Source: Trichuris trichiura
Lineage: Eukaryota > Nematoda > Enoplea > Trichinellida > Trichuridae
DNA: 64,000 nucleotides
NCBI GenBank assembly: GCA_037903355.1
Contig: JBAJFE010000062.1
Coordinates: 1,736,001 to 1,800,000, forward strand
Direction: 5' to 3'
Part shown: positions 10,531-28,673 of the stretch, piece by piece
Position numbering within the stretch: the first letter of the stretch is position 1
How the letters are laid out: each line of letters opens with the position of its first letter
Translations under genes and position numbers: made by a program
The notes under the pieces: model-generated
The model's database searches: none
What the model was told of the DNA's origin: nothing
Seen by the model: the letters and a program-made list of their open reading frames with translations, nothing else

Positions 10531-12590
10531 TGTTACGCCGCCGCCCCTTCAGCCTACTAGCTGAGTTTGCGCGACTAGTCAAACTACAAGTCTGCGCCAA
10601 CTTGTAGGAGTTTAAACGTGTTAATATTTTCAAACTTTAAATTTTAACAAAGATTGAAAGAGTTTAGACGAGGCTTATTCTGTAGCCTCGTCGATGCTGC
10701 GCGAAGAGTTACGAAGCATGGAAATCAGTTGCTATGGTGTTTACCTTTTAAAGATCGAAAGTAGGGAAAGCACTGCGCATATAGCAATCGAAGAGGAAGG
10801 CCAAAATAGCAGACTTCGCGTGGGAAGCTTAACGCAAAGAAAAAATAGCTGCATTAGCAATGCAGCTGCTGCTTGCACAAACTAAGGCAAACAAAAGTTG
10901 TAGTACAGATCAATGGTTTGAATGGCTTCTGAACAAATAATACACCTCGGTCACTGCTTAAATCGACGAGTGAAAGACAAAAGGAAAATGGGCAAATGTC
11001 ATTCTTTTCTTGTACTTTCGCCATCTCTCTTTCTTAACGCAAATCGTGGAGAAACAAAATTAGTCCTATAGTTGCCAACCCACGTTCTTTGTCTCGTTAA
11101 AAGTAGAAGAGAATGACTGGCAATGGAACCTGCATTTTTTTAAAAATTACTAGCAGGTACCGTGAGCTATTTGCATTGCAGGTTGAAACCCTGAACCTGT
11201 ACGGGTCTTGGTGCGGTTGTGCACCGAAAAAATTAGCAGCTATTAATGGCGGCAGTACTGGATGTTGCGGAAGCATTAGTGAAGAGGCAAAAGGTTCTGG
11301 TTTGTTGTCCTCAAACGCCCTTTGCTACAATACACGCATTGCAGAGGCAACATCATCTATTCTCTCACCGCAGTATGCCAGTGAAAGAAAGATGGAAAAT
11401 CAAGTACAAGAGAGTAGGGTTGCACTTCTTAGTTGCAGTTTATGGAATTAAATGGCTGGGCGTTCGCGTGTCTTCAGACTTAGTTGCTTCTGCTGGTATA
11501 TACATAAAAAATAGGGTGTTGTTTCAAAGTTCGTCCGCGTTTCTAAAACGCTTGGAGAAGTTGCCACACTTGCCCGTCAACGTTTTCTTGTGGCAGGCAG
11601 CTGAGTTGAACTTTGACCTTTCTCCAAGAACGGGCTTTCATCTTGAAGCTGAACGTATGGCTATAAGCCTGAATTTAAATTTTAAAGCTGTAGCAACTAG
11701 CCATCCTTAAAGGTTTGCAGCTACTCAAGCATACTGTCGAACGATAGGTCGTAAATCCATTGCTATTCAAGGGCTGCCTATAGGCTTTAGCTATTTTGAA
11801 TATTACTCGTGCGTTCTTGCTTTCCTACAGCCTAAGCTTTCATAATACCAATGCGACTGAGGCTCAGTATTTGTTACAGTCACCTAAAAAAGAGTGATCA
11901 TAGACCTACTATGTAATTAAAATCGTTTTATTTCTTCTTGTACGGGTTATGACCTGTTTGAAGGTAAAAGTTTTATTTGTGCATACAAAAAGGTCTGTAC
12001 AAAAAATGGGAAAGTAACCGGATTCGTCAAGACAGCTATGCATTCCGATTCAATCATAGTCTTTCGTTTTACGATATGCGCCCAATGTACAGTATAACAG
12101 TGTGATTGGCAGGTAATCATAAATAAATTCTTTATTCTACAACCGCCAGTGGTCACCATTAAAATCGCGAACGTTATAGAATGCCAAATGCGTTGGTCAA
12201 TTTAATTTCTGCTAAAGCTTTTTAAGTTCCTATGAGTGGAATATACTCAGATCGGATGGCCGTATTTGGCGAATGAAGAATTCCTCTTCAACGGCAGCAA
12301 GCGAGACACATTTCCTTAGGTTGCAGTAACAAGCTAACCAAGCGACTATGAGGATAGGCGAATTATTTTCACGAAGTAGGCACCTAATTTTCATTGCACT
12401 TATTGATCATAAAATTAGTATATACCGCTGCCGAAATACTGCAGCAGCAACAGGAAGAGGTTAAATGATTCTATTTTCGTAATCAGTAAACTTTTGCTGT
12501 TTTTCTTAATGGTATCATACTCGCCTGCAGCTTGTAAGGAGTTTGGAAGTATCGAACAAATAACAGATACTTTACTGCAGGGCAGACTTA
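10531..12590. other. Intergenic region with unsupported open frames
   Basis: Two kilobases lie between tandem minus-strand MSP genes. The longest frame, plus strand 11246-11710 (154 aa), overlaps another plus-strand frame (11113-11451) and has no recognisable domain, signal peptide or splice context. I do not call it a gene, though its length is more than expected for most chance frames here. Confidence 0.35.
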
Positions 12591-13067
12591 TCAGTCGGCG
12601 TCATCAGTGCGATAAATAACTTTAACTATTTCTCTTTTGAAAGAAGCTTCCTTTTTATAAGCGTTGATGGCATATTCTTCGGAATAGTCTGTCTCCACAT
12701 AATAAAAACTTATTCTATCCATGCTGTTTTCACGCCAACTACTGCGGAGTGGTAAGCGCAGTACGCGAACAACTGTGGTGCACCCAGGATTCAAGAAACG
12801 ATATGTTACGTCTACTTTCATAGCATTTCTGCTAGTCGTCCTTATTTTAATAGCAAGTCGCCTGGCGCCAGTGTTCGTAAGGAAAATTGCCCTATACTGC
12901 CTGCGTTCGGCGCCAAAGTTGAAGCAAACGATTTCAGGGACAGTCTCCAGTGCACAGAGATCGCCGTCTGAAAATACAGCATGTCATCAAATTATCAGGT
13001 GAGCTGGCACAAAATAAATTTCGCACAACGCACCAGCATCACTAAAATTTTCAACCGCAACATCCAT
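12591..13067 (-). CDS. MSP (PapD-like) domain protein, 136 aa, two exons
   Basis: Exon 1 is 13067-13034 (MDVAVENFSDA) and exon 2 is 12967-12591, joined in phase 1 across a 66-bp GT-AG intron. The product is 136 aa. An MSP fold is suggested by VCFNFGAERRQYRAIFLTN (edge strand plus the conserved N), RLAIKIRTTS matching the family's KIKTT-like strand, the FLNPGCTTVVRVLRLP turn equivalent to the G-x-LxPxxxxxxxV signature, and DRISFYYVET. The domain fills nearly the whole protein; the tail is charged and lacks a membrane segment. It shares little direct sequence with the two other MSP-domain proteins in the window, so these are not recent tandem duplicates. Confidence 0.75.
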
Positions 13068-14309
13068 AGTTGTTTCCGTCCTTACGAGGTTCTAGTTAGT
13101 AAACCCATATCAGCAGTCGGCCGAAAAAACATTTCTAGCTTTTCATGCGGAATCAAAACTTAGGAAAGCTGCTCGCAAGTAATACTTAAAACATTAGAAT
13201 AGATTTTAACCTGAAAATCATTTTAGAACTTAAACTATACAGTATCCTTCCTCTAAACTGCAAAAGTTTATTAAATCTATTAGCTTGCACTCTTCCGCGC
13301 AACAGTTGTTTATGGGATATTCTTTCAGGCACACTAATACGACATAAAAGCTCTACTTTGATTATACGCTCGGTTTCAAGCGACTGCGATGAAACGAATA
13401 ACGCAACAAAAGTAAGCGTATTTTTCTCATTTTACAACGCTTAAAAAGAACCGTGTTTATACCATAACATAGCCAACTCAGCATGCAACAACAACAAAAC
13501 GGCATAAATTGCATACCGCTAAAAAAGGGGCAAATAATGACCTAAGCTTTCAATGAGTCACGGTATTTTTGGCGGCAAAAGTTTCGCCTTGATGCCGGCT
13601 CAATGCTTCAGGTCGAGGCTGTTGAAGGTTAGCGCGACTTAGACAATTTGCTTAAATACCAAAATGACGTCTGCTGCGTCAATTGACTTCTTGCGTCACT
13701 ACGAGTCTGTCTGACGTAATACGGCGACGACGGGTTGCGTCAAACGAAAAAGCCCCTGTTTTATTATTATTATTATTATTTTCTTTACGCTGTGGCTATT
13801 GCTCTAAAGACAGCGACTAAATAAGCAGTACAAATTCGCTGCGAATTTCCTGCTGCACAGGAGTTAATGATCGTACCTCTTTCGGCATAAGCGTAGAGTA
13901 CGAACTTCTCTACACGCGCTTTTTCTGACAAACGGGAAATCTACCGTACCATATGATATTTTTGTTAATACAATAAGCAGGTTCATCGCAATTTCAAATT
14001 TGAATACAAAATACGTATAAAGTTGAAGAACACATTCCAAGTCACTTATAAATCCCAAATACAAATAAAACAGCATGCAAATAAAAAGTCGCCAATCAAA
14101 AATGTATACTAGGTTGAGTCAGTTTTAAACTAAACGCTATATCAGCGCGGAAAGCTCCCATGACGACCCATCCATGAAAGGATAAAGAAAAAAAAGTGGC
14201 AGGCCACGAAACCAAGTAAAAGGGTCTTAAAATTTTTTATTACAAGGGCGGTGTTTTGATTAAGTAAAAAAATATCACAATTTTCAACTTGAAGCTCGAT
14301 TAGAGATTC
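13068..14309. other. Intergenic region upstream of MSP gene and downstream of CNOT3
   Basis: No gene was found in 1.2 kb. It contains a (TTA)n microsatellite at 13760-13781 and, at 13665-13742, five CRE-like half sites (TGACGT or GCGTCA) within about 80 bp. These lie roughly 600 bp upstream of the minus-strand MSP gene and could belong to its regulatory region; that is inference. Confidence 0.4.
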
Positions 14310-19926
<5,617 letters not shown>

Positions 19927-22027
19927 TCGGCTGGGTAAAACAAAGTGCTCGATCACAATTTTTCCAGGGTACCTGGAACTGCTACACGAAAATGCTTAAT
20001 CAAAACCAACTGATCCGTTTTAACCGATTAGAAAAAGACTTACATTCATGCAAACAATCGCCAATGCATCTTTAACGCATGCATCCGTGCCTGGAAGCTG
20101 ACTTACCTTCGCACTTAGGAAAGCGCCTCCGCTGGAATCTCCCGTTTGAAGCAGCGGGGCTTCAAGTTGAAAATTTGTAATACGACAAGTCAAGCCAGGG
20201 ACAGTTACCTCGGAAGGGGACTCCGAGCGGCAAACGTTGACCAATTTCAACGAGCGCTACGCGAAAATTTGAACAAAACCAATGCGTACAATTGTGAAAA
20301 AGAGGTACAAACAAGAAGAGTAAACGTTAAAAAGAAATGCTTCCCGGACTTAAGTGCGGCTTTTTCATTAAGCGCTTGGGAGGCCTACCTACAGTTACAA
20401 CATTGTACAGTAAACCAAAAATGAGTAAAAGGTATTGCTCACTGGGCACTTCGGGCTGCCCGGAAACTTAGTATTCCCATAAGCATGCTAAGGAGCTTGC
20501 GCTCGTAATCCTGCGAGGCAATTAATCGAAGAAGCATAAGGTTTGCGACCACAAGGTTGACCTGTAAGCCTGAAGGTAAAGGCGGGAAAGGGACACAAGC
20601 ATGTTTTGCCCACAAGCTCAATGGTTCGCATGTTTAAGCAACAAGTAAGCTCGTAACCCGTCTAATAATATAAGTAGCTCTACTGAAGAGCATAGTAAGA
20701 TTGTCACAATTTTCCCGCCTCCACAAAATCTTTCGGCCAGAAGGCAAATCAGAGAAGTTTTACTCGCTTATCATAAAGGCCGTAAGATTTGTAGCATTAA
20801 ACCTAACCTATTCGCATTAGGTCAGCTTATTCTATTCAGAAAACGGGGCGAGCGTCAAAGTTTTCAATTTTACGTTTGATGCCGGAAAATAAGACTGAAA
20901 TCCCAAGAGTCCAGGCACGTTTGCCTCAATGTTGCAAATAATTGTGGCTGCAAGATTTTTTCGCCGAGAGACTTGAAGCATGCGGCTGACATTCCAAGAA
21001 AACTACTCAATTTTATTCAAGGGAGCTGTTTATTGATTGCTCAACTCGTAAATATTTTTCTCGAAATTTATACCTGCTCAGTGAGCTCTCTGAATGCGAA
21101 ACAAATTTCTATGAAGCTTACGGGACTATTTTATTTCTTAAGCCTCGCATGCCGGCGATAACTCACTAAAGTGAAAACTAAATGATTTACACGTAGGTTT
21201 CATTCTGTAACTGAACATTTACAGTTTGACCGGTGTATTCACCCGTTGCGACAATTGTGTTTCAGCGTGGGTTGCCTATTTACTATGTGTCATTGTTGTT
21301 TTGGCAAGGTGTAACTTTGAGTAGGCGCAAATTCGCCTGTCGCCCACCATTCTTCTGGGCGTTATTTACAAGTGGGCATTATTTTTTCCCTGCCAACGGG
21401 CGGTGATCGTCTCTCGTTGCGCTTCGGTAAACCGCCTGGCGTGAACCATTGAATAGTCTTTTAGTTACGTTGCTCGTAGTTGCACGTTTCGGCACGCGGA
21501 GTTTCATTGAGTCAGTCGGCGGCCGTCTTTTGCGTGTTTTTGCACAAGCACGCAATGGTCGTCCGTCTCCTCAATCGTTGCAATGCTTTCCAAGTAGCGC
21601 GTGCGGTGGCCTGTTGTCATTTTGCCGCCTATTGCTATTGGCTTTTCAACGTTTCTGCTTAGGTGCACCCGACGATCGTAAAAGTGCCACTTTGTCGAAC
21701 GAGAACGTTTGCTTTGAAACTGGTTTGACCCCTTAGCTGATATGTGCAAAGCTCCTAACGTTGTGAAGGAAAGGAAATTGAATTGTCGAAGCGTTTTTCG
21801 TGATCTCATTCACGAATTTCTATTCAACGTTGCTCATAGCTGACCGTTGCGTATGCTAGTCATTGCCGAGAGCTTGAGTTGAGCTACGCTTATTTCCCAG
21901 CGGGTGCCTTGACCTCCCTTGTTACGTGCTGTCTACGTTGAAGCAGCATGGTCTATTTGCGTGTTCATTCGCATTATCTTTGATCCTATTCTTTGGAATG
22001 TCTTTGTTTTTAATTTCAGGTGAAGAC
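19927..22027. other. Divergent intergenic region between CNOT3 and CBL
   Basis: This 2.1-kb region holds the promoters of CNOT3 (-) and CBL (+). On the minus strand, GTAAGT-type donors near 20044 and 20104 suggest non-coding 5' exons of CNOT3. Open frames such as 20146-20424 and 21449-21736 overlap others on the opposite strand and have no family features. Just before the CBL start, TTTCAG ends 8 nt upstream of the ATG, a position suited to cis- or spliced-leader trans-splicing. Confidence 0.4.
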
Positions 22028-25000
22028 ATGAGCTTTGGCACGTTGTGGAACCGTTTGCAGGGGAAGCTGACGGAAGCGATGGGCCTTTGGCACGAATCTC
22101 ACGAGGGCAGCTGCAAAGAACCGCCGCCCATAGATAAAAAGGTGATTGAAAAGACTTGGCGCCTGATGGATCAAGTGGTGCGCATATGCCAGCACACAAA
22201 GCTCAACTTAAAGAACAGTCCTCCTTTCATCCTCGACATTTTGCCAGATACGTATCAGCATTTGCGCTTAATCTGCGCTCAGGAATGCCAACTGGGCGAC
22301 AACGAATACTTTCGCTTTTTCGTCTTCAATCTCATGCGCAAATGCAAGAGCACTTTGCACGTGTTCAAAGTTTACCGTGAGCAGATGTACGACGAATTTT
22401 CTTCCGGTCGTCGCAGCTTGAACAAACTTTCGCTCATCTTTTCCCATATGCTGGCCGAGCTCAAAGCCGAATTTCCCAACGGTCAATTCATCGGCGATCG
22501 CTTCAGAATCACCAAAAAGGACGCGGCCGAATTTTGGCGCAGATGCTTCGACAATAGGTACGAATTGAAAGCGCTCTTCTTTGTTTTCGGCACATCTTTT
22601 GGGCTTTTGTTTTTCGCTTTTTGGCTTCTATGAACCTGCGCGTCTTTTAAGCATACGATAGGTTTTAGCAAAAGTCATCTTAAATCATTCCCCACTCGTT
22701 AAATGATGGCAAGGCGCTTAATAAGAATTCTGTAAGCTTCTAAATTTGAAGTGCAAACTTTTGTTATAGTACATTACTAAGCCGTCGATATAGCTCCCTA
22801 GCGACTTCGGTTACATAGCGTTATTTGATTTTTCAAGTTTTAAAAGCCTTTACGAAAGCCAGTGCGCTGGTATCTTTGCTAGGCGTTGTTTTTAACAATA
22901 GTCCATAAATGTTTGTAACCAAGTCTGTTTACAAGTTTCAAGTTAGGACCGCCTTCAGCGTATAAGATTGTCTCTTCGGAGAAATGTGTGCAGGATAGCT
23001 TTTTGTCAATATTAGTAAAATTGCTTTTCGCAAATGCATAAATGCAGCGAAGCATTTCACCATGCACATAAATTATCTCTTATTGTTTTGTCCAAGTTGG
23101 GGTTCTTATGTATACGAGCGTACGTGATTAGCGCGGTCCTGCTATAAAGTGAATTGCTTATTTTGAAGCCTCTTATGTTGGGTTGCAGTTCTTTGTATGA
23201 TTGCTAGTATTAAGCGGTAGCTTATATGCAAATATGTATATTCAGTATGTTTAGAGTTCGACTAGTTATGCATAGCTTAACCACCAACTCTAGGTCCCTT
23301 TAGTACTTTTTCACGTTAAACAGTGAAAAGCGCGGCTTTCTGTCACTTTCTCAAACCGAGATATACATTTACCACAGCATTTTTCAGCCTTTTAACAGTC
23401 ATGCGATTGAGCTGTTTTGCATGATAGTTTATTCGTGCTTTGGAGGTTGTAAGCTCTCTGGTTGCGTACAAAAGCAGATGCTGTGAATGTGCACAATCTC
23501 ATTTACATATTTGCTGCCCTGTCATGCCTAGGATGTGTAATTTTTTTAAGCAAACAACGTGCTGCAGCAGAATAATTATTGTTGCCCCATATGCATGAGA
23601 TTTAGTTTTCGAAAGTTAAGTTTAGTAAAAAAGCGAAATAGTCGAACCTTGTTGCGTACCATTTCCTTGAGGAAGGGCGATAGCTGGAATGATGAAATTG
23701 AGTTTATCTTGGCAGTTTGGTTATTCACAAATGGGTTAATGCTTAATGCAACCGTCTGCAGTAGAAGACGTAGGCGTACCGTCAAGAGATGATGTCATCT
23801 ACCAGTTTAACGTGATCTGCGACTCAGAACAAACAGTCTTTGTTGTTCTTTAAGCGCTGGTGTTGGTGTGACACACGTGTAGGAGGCAACTTTCACTGTT
23901 TTCAGTTGGTGAACTTTTAATTCAACTTGACGTTTCCAAAAATTGCAATTATTAGTAAAACAGCGCTTTTCATTAACAAATTTTCAAGGGTACATATAAT
24001 CATGGGAAATTCTATTGCTGGGTAGCGCCAGCCGGCTCGTTTTTGTGAGATGTCTTGTAAAATAGCTGTGCGTTGTTTACTCTTCAAATGCAGTAGTCGA
24101 CAGGGTTAAGTATTTTGAAAATATTCTTCTCTGACCGTAGTCACTTGACGCTGACTTGATTATCTTTTACTTGAATTTAAAATTCAAAATTTTTTTAAAA
24201 TTCGAGCATTAAAAGGAAGAACTGTTATCTTTTTTTTCCAGAGTTTACGAAAAGAGATAAGGGTCATTTTAATTAGTTTCGTTCTTCGTATAGTTGCTTA
24301 GCACTGCGCTAGTTGCCCTTTTTCTTGCTATCTCGTGATAGCGTTTCAGCTGGTAAAGCTTTTTAATTTTATCGCTTTTAGAACTCTTGTTTCTTGGAAA
24401 GACTTTAGAATGGCATTGAACGAGGTTCATCCAATTTGTTCCGGCCTCGAGGCGTTGGCGTTAAAAACCACCATCGATCTCACGTGCAACGATTACATTT
24501 CAAATTTTGAATTCGACGTTTTTACCCGGTAAAGCTTTTGGTTTTTCAAGCAACATTTGAAGTTGCAAAAGCGCGTATGCACGTAGGCTTTTTCAACCGT
24601 GGACGTCGCTGTTGAGAAATTGGCAAATCTTGGCTGTTACGCATCCCGCGTACGTGGCATTTCTGACTTACGATGAGGTGAAACGGCGCTTGCAAAAATT
24701 CACCCGAAAACCTGGCAGGTGATACTAGTTTTTTAATCATACCTTTTCTTTGGAGAATATCGATTTTTCAGCTACGTCTTTCGGCTGAGCTGTACTCGAC
24801 TGGGTCAGTGGGCCGTTGGCTACGTGTCGTCGGACGGGAAAATCTACCAGACTATTCCGCAGAACAAGTCGCTTATACAGGCGCTGATCGATGGCTCAAG
24901 AGAGGGCTTCTACTTGTATCCTAACGGTCGTAACGTCAATCCTGATCTCACCTGGGCTCTTCAACCGTTGCCCGAAGGCCACGTTAAAGTGACTCCCGAG

Positions 25001-25570
25001 CAATACGAAATCTATTGCGAAATGGGTACAACATTTCAACTGTGCAAGATTTGCGCCGAGAACGACAAGGACATCAAAATCGAACCTTGCGGACACTTGC
25101 TGTGTACGCCTTGTCTTCTGAGTTGGCAGGTTCGCACATTGAACAAGTTTTCCTACTATCTACTCAGCTGTTTCATTTCTTTAATTTTAAAGGAGTCCGA
25201 AAGCGGTGGCACGTGTCCGTTTTGCCGATGCGAAATTAAAGGTACCGAATCGATTGTCATTGACATTTTCGAACCTCGAAAATCGCACTCGGAAGCATCT
25301 TCGTTGAATCCCGTCACGCAGGATTTGATCGACATGGGTACTTGCGATTCCAAGGTAAGCTGGTGCTCCTACTGTTGTACTGTTGTGCCAATTTTTGTTT
25401 TGTCAAAGAGCGGGCAAGGCGAAGAAAAGGTCGAAGTTCCGTACACTAATCAGTTGGTCGTTCCGCCTCCGTTGGAACAAGCCCCGCTTCCGCCTTCAGC
25501 CAGATGCCCTCTTGACATCGCCGGCAGCTCTTTCCCGGTCGCTCTAGAAGCGTCCACGTCATCTAGATGA
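22028..25570 (+). CDS. sli-1: E3 ubiquitin-protein ligase CBL
   Basis: Six exons (22028-22557, 24382-24528, 24587-24718, 24772-25129, 25193-25354, 25409-25570) give 496 aa. CBL binds phosphotyrosine on activated receptors and ubiquitylates them, so damping EGFR-type signalling. In order: the four-helix bundle (about 33-175: [37 protein letters not shown]), the EF-hand ([13 protein letters not shown]...[13 protein letters not shown]), the SH2-like domain ([19 protein letters not shown]), the linker helix with both tyrosines kept ([10 protein letters not shown], about 348 and 351), and a complete RING (CKIC at 361/364, CGH at 376/378, CTPC at 381/384, CPFC at 397/400). A short proline-rich tail follows ([13 protein letters not shown]); no UBA domain, as in short CBL forms. 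The ATG at 22028 was chosen because an upstream in-frame ATG lies before a TTTCAG acceptor. Introns 4 and 5 (63 and 54 bp) are stop-free multiples of three. Confidence 0.96.
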
Positions 25571-25640
25571 AACGGTCATTATTTTGTTGCTTTCATCAGA
25601 GACATCTCGCTCATTTTGCTCACTTCTAAGTGTGCGCTTC

Positions 25641-25664
25641 TTTTCTCTCCCTCTCTCTCTCTTT
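25641..25664 (+). repeat. Pyrimidine (CT)n microsatellite
   Basis: A CT-rich tract with a clean (CT)n core lies in the 3' region of CBL, in the 200-bp gap before the convergent thioredoxin-like gene. Confidence 0.85.
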
Positions 25665-25770
25665 GTTATCCTCTTCTGTTGAAAACCAACCTATATTATA
25701 TTGTAACGCAGCTTGAGGTCAGTTTTATTTGAATTAAAACGAATGAAAATAGTGGTAGGTATCTTTTAGT

Positions 25771-28286
25771 TTATTTTGGTAGTACAGGTTGCAAAGGAAC
25801 TGTGAAAGCGTTGCCCTTTAGTCCCCAGAAGATGCTGACAGCCAAAACGATAACACCAATACCGCCGGTGAGTCCGGTAATAATGTACAGAGGGCGCTGC
25901 ATTCGCGACGCCAGAGCTAGTTCCATTTCGAAGACCATATATTCAAGGTCCGAAGGCTCAGCCATTAGTTCTTGCCAGCCTTCAGGGTTGGTAATTTCAG
26001 CTTCGATGAAACGGCGAATTTGAGCTGCCGCACCTCTGCTATAGATGCTCAGTGGAAACATCTTGATGTGATTGTTGGCCACCAAGACCACCTGAGGGCA
26101 TGGCATCGCGCAGTCAATGGAGAAGCGTTGTTTGACGAAGAATTTATTGACACCGGAACATTCGAGCTTGAAGAAGTCGATGTCCTTTCGATCGTAAATA
26201 CTTTTGGCCACGTAATCCCACCATTTTCCTGCGTACGCGGCGCATAGTTCGTTTTCCTGCGAGTAGAGCAGCACAACAGAGGTGGCATGCCTTTGCCGTA
26301 CCTCTTCAAAGTTTGTCGAGTCGACCAGACGAACGGAGCTGGTCAGCATTTGGCTCATCCACCTGTCAACAGCTTCTTCGCTCCATATTCCGGTAAAGTG
26401 AAAGAGCCGACCGGCAACCGCATAAGTAAGTGCCGGAAAGTGATGAACGCTGAAGTCTTCTCCGAAGGCGAAGTTGTCCGTTTTTATGTACGCAGGTCTT
26501 CCCTCCGAGCTAATGTTTGATATCCTCTAAACAATTTTAGTTAAATGCCGATGTGAATAATTACCTATAAGCATAGGTCAGTTTATCTTTTGAAAAAAAT
26601 TTTTTTTTTGCACTGCAATGTCTCGACGACGTTTTTAATGAACTTGCCTGTAGCAAGGTTTTGTCTACTAAGTTAAAAGGTGAAATACAAGCTATTGACC
26701 TTCGATCTCAGTGTGTTAATAACTTTTGAACTATGTCAGCAAATTTTGAAGGTATATAACGACCTGTGCTTCGGAAAAAAACGTAGAAAATTAAACAATG
26801 TTCACTCGCCATTTTCAAGATTGTTTTTTTTAATTTTAGACGCTATCAGTCAGCCTATACAATGAGAAAGCCCTCAAACGAAAGGTAAGATAGCTCATAC
26901 TGCAAGAAAAGTATTGTGTTCAGCGTGTCGTTAGTGAAAAGGCAATCCTGATTGGTCAATGGAAAAGGATGCACGCAGCCTTGGTGTTGAGAACCAAAGC
27001 GTGCGTTCCTCGATTCAACATGGGATATTTCAGATTGGGAATAAAATTTCAGTAATTTGCATATCAGTCAATCTCGACGTTAAAATATCGAGTACAGTTA
27101 GCGCACGGGTCAGATTGCAGAAAGTACTCATAATCGTCGATAAGTAACGTGCCATCCAGTTTCATTGACTTTATCATTGCCTATGTATGGATAGGTGGGC
27201 CCAGTTCAATGCGAGTCTTCGACGGGGTGTTCCACGCGACGAATGCTGAGGACGTGATGCCCACAAAAATTTCTAGTGCAGTTCTTGCTTTACGATTAGG
27301 TTTTGAAACAGCCAAGTGTGCAGCGGATAATTTGTCGTATTTGCATAAAAAGCTATAGTCACCTACGTCGAGTGCTCTGACTAAACAGGGGCGTTCTCGC
27401 CTACTGTAAGCGATACGGGCGGTGGCGGTCAAAATCCCGAATATGTCGAAAATGCACTGTTAAGTTTGGCCTTGCGACAGTTTTGCCGTCTTCCATATAA
27501 GGAATGCATCAGAATAGGGGTTTTATAATACTGGTCTTGTTCAAAGTTAGTCACCTAAAGATCAAAATGCACAGCGTCTCTCTATGCGTTCGCTGCTATT
27601 AAGTATTGATCGATTATTGCTTTCTTATTATGAAAACAATATGTTCGACTTCGTGAGGGAAAACGAGTTTCCGCAAAAAACCAATGTGAGAGTATGCACT
27701 TGCTGCAAAACCGTATGCATTTCTTGTTGGCCACAAAAACAGCATACGGCGCAGTTCCTGACTTCAAAATGTTTTTACATAATTTAAAAAGAGCTTTGTT
27801 GCTTAAGCTCCTGCATAGAGTATATGTCTAGAGTGTCCATGCGCGGTTCCTTTAGCAATTGCTTACGCAGAGAATCTAACGAAGCTGTTAGACCAAATCC
27901 ACTTTGATAGTTGTTACTTAAAAACGTTTAGCATGCGTCGTGGAGTGGTCAATGGCTTCACGATACGAAAGCGTCTGTATGCTTACCTGACGAAGCATTT
28001 CGTCGACTTTTTTACAAACAGGATAACGCTTTGTGCTGCCGCAGAAAAGGACAATCAAGTGATTATCGAAGTAACGATTGGCCATGGCGCATAGGCGTAG
28101 CAACTGTCGCCAGAACATGCGCACTTTCCAGCTTGAAGTTTTCGCATTCAGCAGCTCGTTGCATTTGGTCAACACTTCAACAGCTTCGTTGGTTCCTTCG
28201 GCTAATAGACTTTTTGGGTCAATCCAAGTAACCAGCAGCAAGCTGGGAAAAAGCCATGAGAGTCCGAGCGTAGATCGGACTAGCAT
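25771..28286 (-). CDS. Thioredoxin-fold transmembrane protein (TMX/PDI-like, divergent)
   Basis: Exon 1 is 28286-27987 and exon 2 is 26526-25771, joined in phase 0 across a 1.46-kb intron; the product is 351 aa. A signal peptide is evident (LGLSWLFPSLLLVTW). Two thioredoxin-like domains follow. The first contains LIVLFCG, a RYPVCKK segment at the active-site position and the cis-proline turn FPALTY, then FTG as in PDI relatives. The second contains VVLLYSQENELCAAY, VDC-like LEC, and a P at CPQVVLVANN. Each domain keeps only one of the two CxxC cysteines (YPVC, then CAAY), so ordinary disulphide exchange looks unlikely. A single transmembrane helix near the C-terminus (IITGLTGGIGVIVLAVSIFW) leaves a short tail, giving a type I topology. 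This resembles the TMX family of ER membrane proteins, but no exact member is recognised. The join between exons rests on phase and domain spacing. Confidence 0.65.
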
Positions 28287-28673
28287 GGCTAAGTATACGC
28301 AACTTAATCAAAATTTCGTAGAGGTGAGTTCGCCTGGCGCCAGCTGACTGACGACCGCCTTAGCTGCGCGCGCGCTCTACTCCACCTAGCAATGCAAGCG
28401 AGGAAAAGTATTCGTCAAAACAGACTGCGCATTGACAGCAGCTTGGCAGCCTCAGTTTTGTCTTTCGAGAAAAGTAATTTATAGAACGTCTAATTTCGCC
28501 ACGCTAGCATTCGTGTATGCGATTATGTTCTTCAAAAGTAATTTTTTATTTGGAGTTTGCATTGATTGTTCAGCTTGCTTTCTGGATTAAAATGTATGCA
28601 CAACATATGTTTTATAGTTATTACACCCGTAGCTGTTGCGTTATTGCGATAAGAGTGAAATATGAATAATTAA

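Noticed and set aside
10226..10564. 112-codon plus-strand open frame
   Set aside because: Antisense to the MSP-domain gene at 10000-10530, which has clear fold features.
20020..20250. Minus-strand frame with GDSSGG, superficially serine-protease-like
   Set aside because: No histidine or aspartate motifs, no protease context and donor-like sites within it; more likely 5' leader of CNOT3.
21926..22027. Upstream extension of CBL with a hydrophobic leader
   Set aside because: The extension includes a TTTCAG acceptor just before 22020 and would put a signal-like segment on a cytosolic protein; the ATG at 22028 is preferred.
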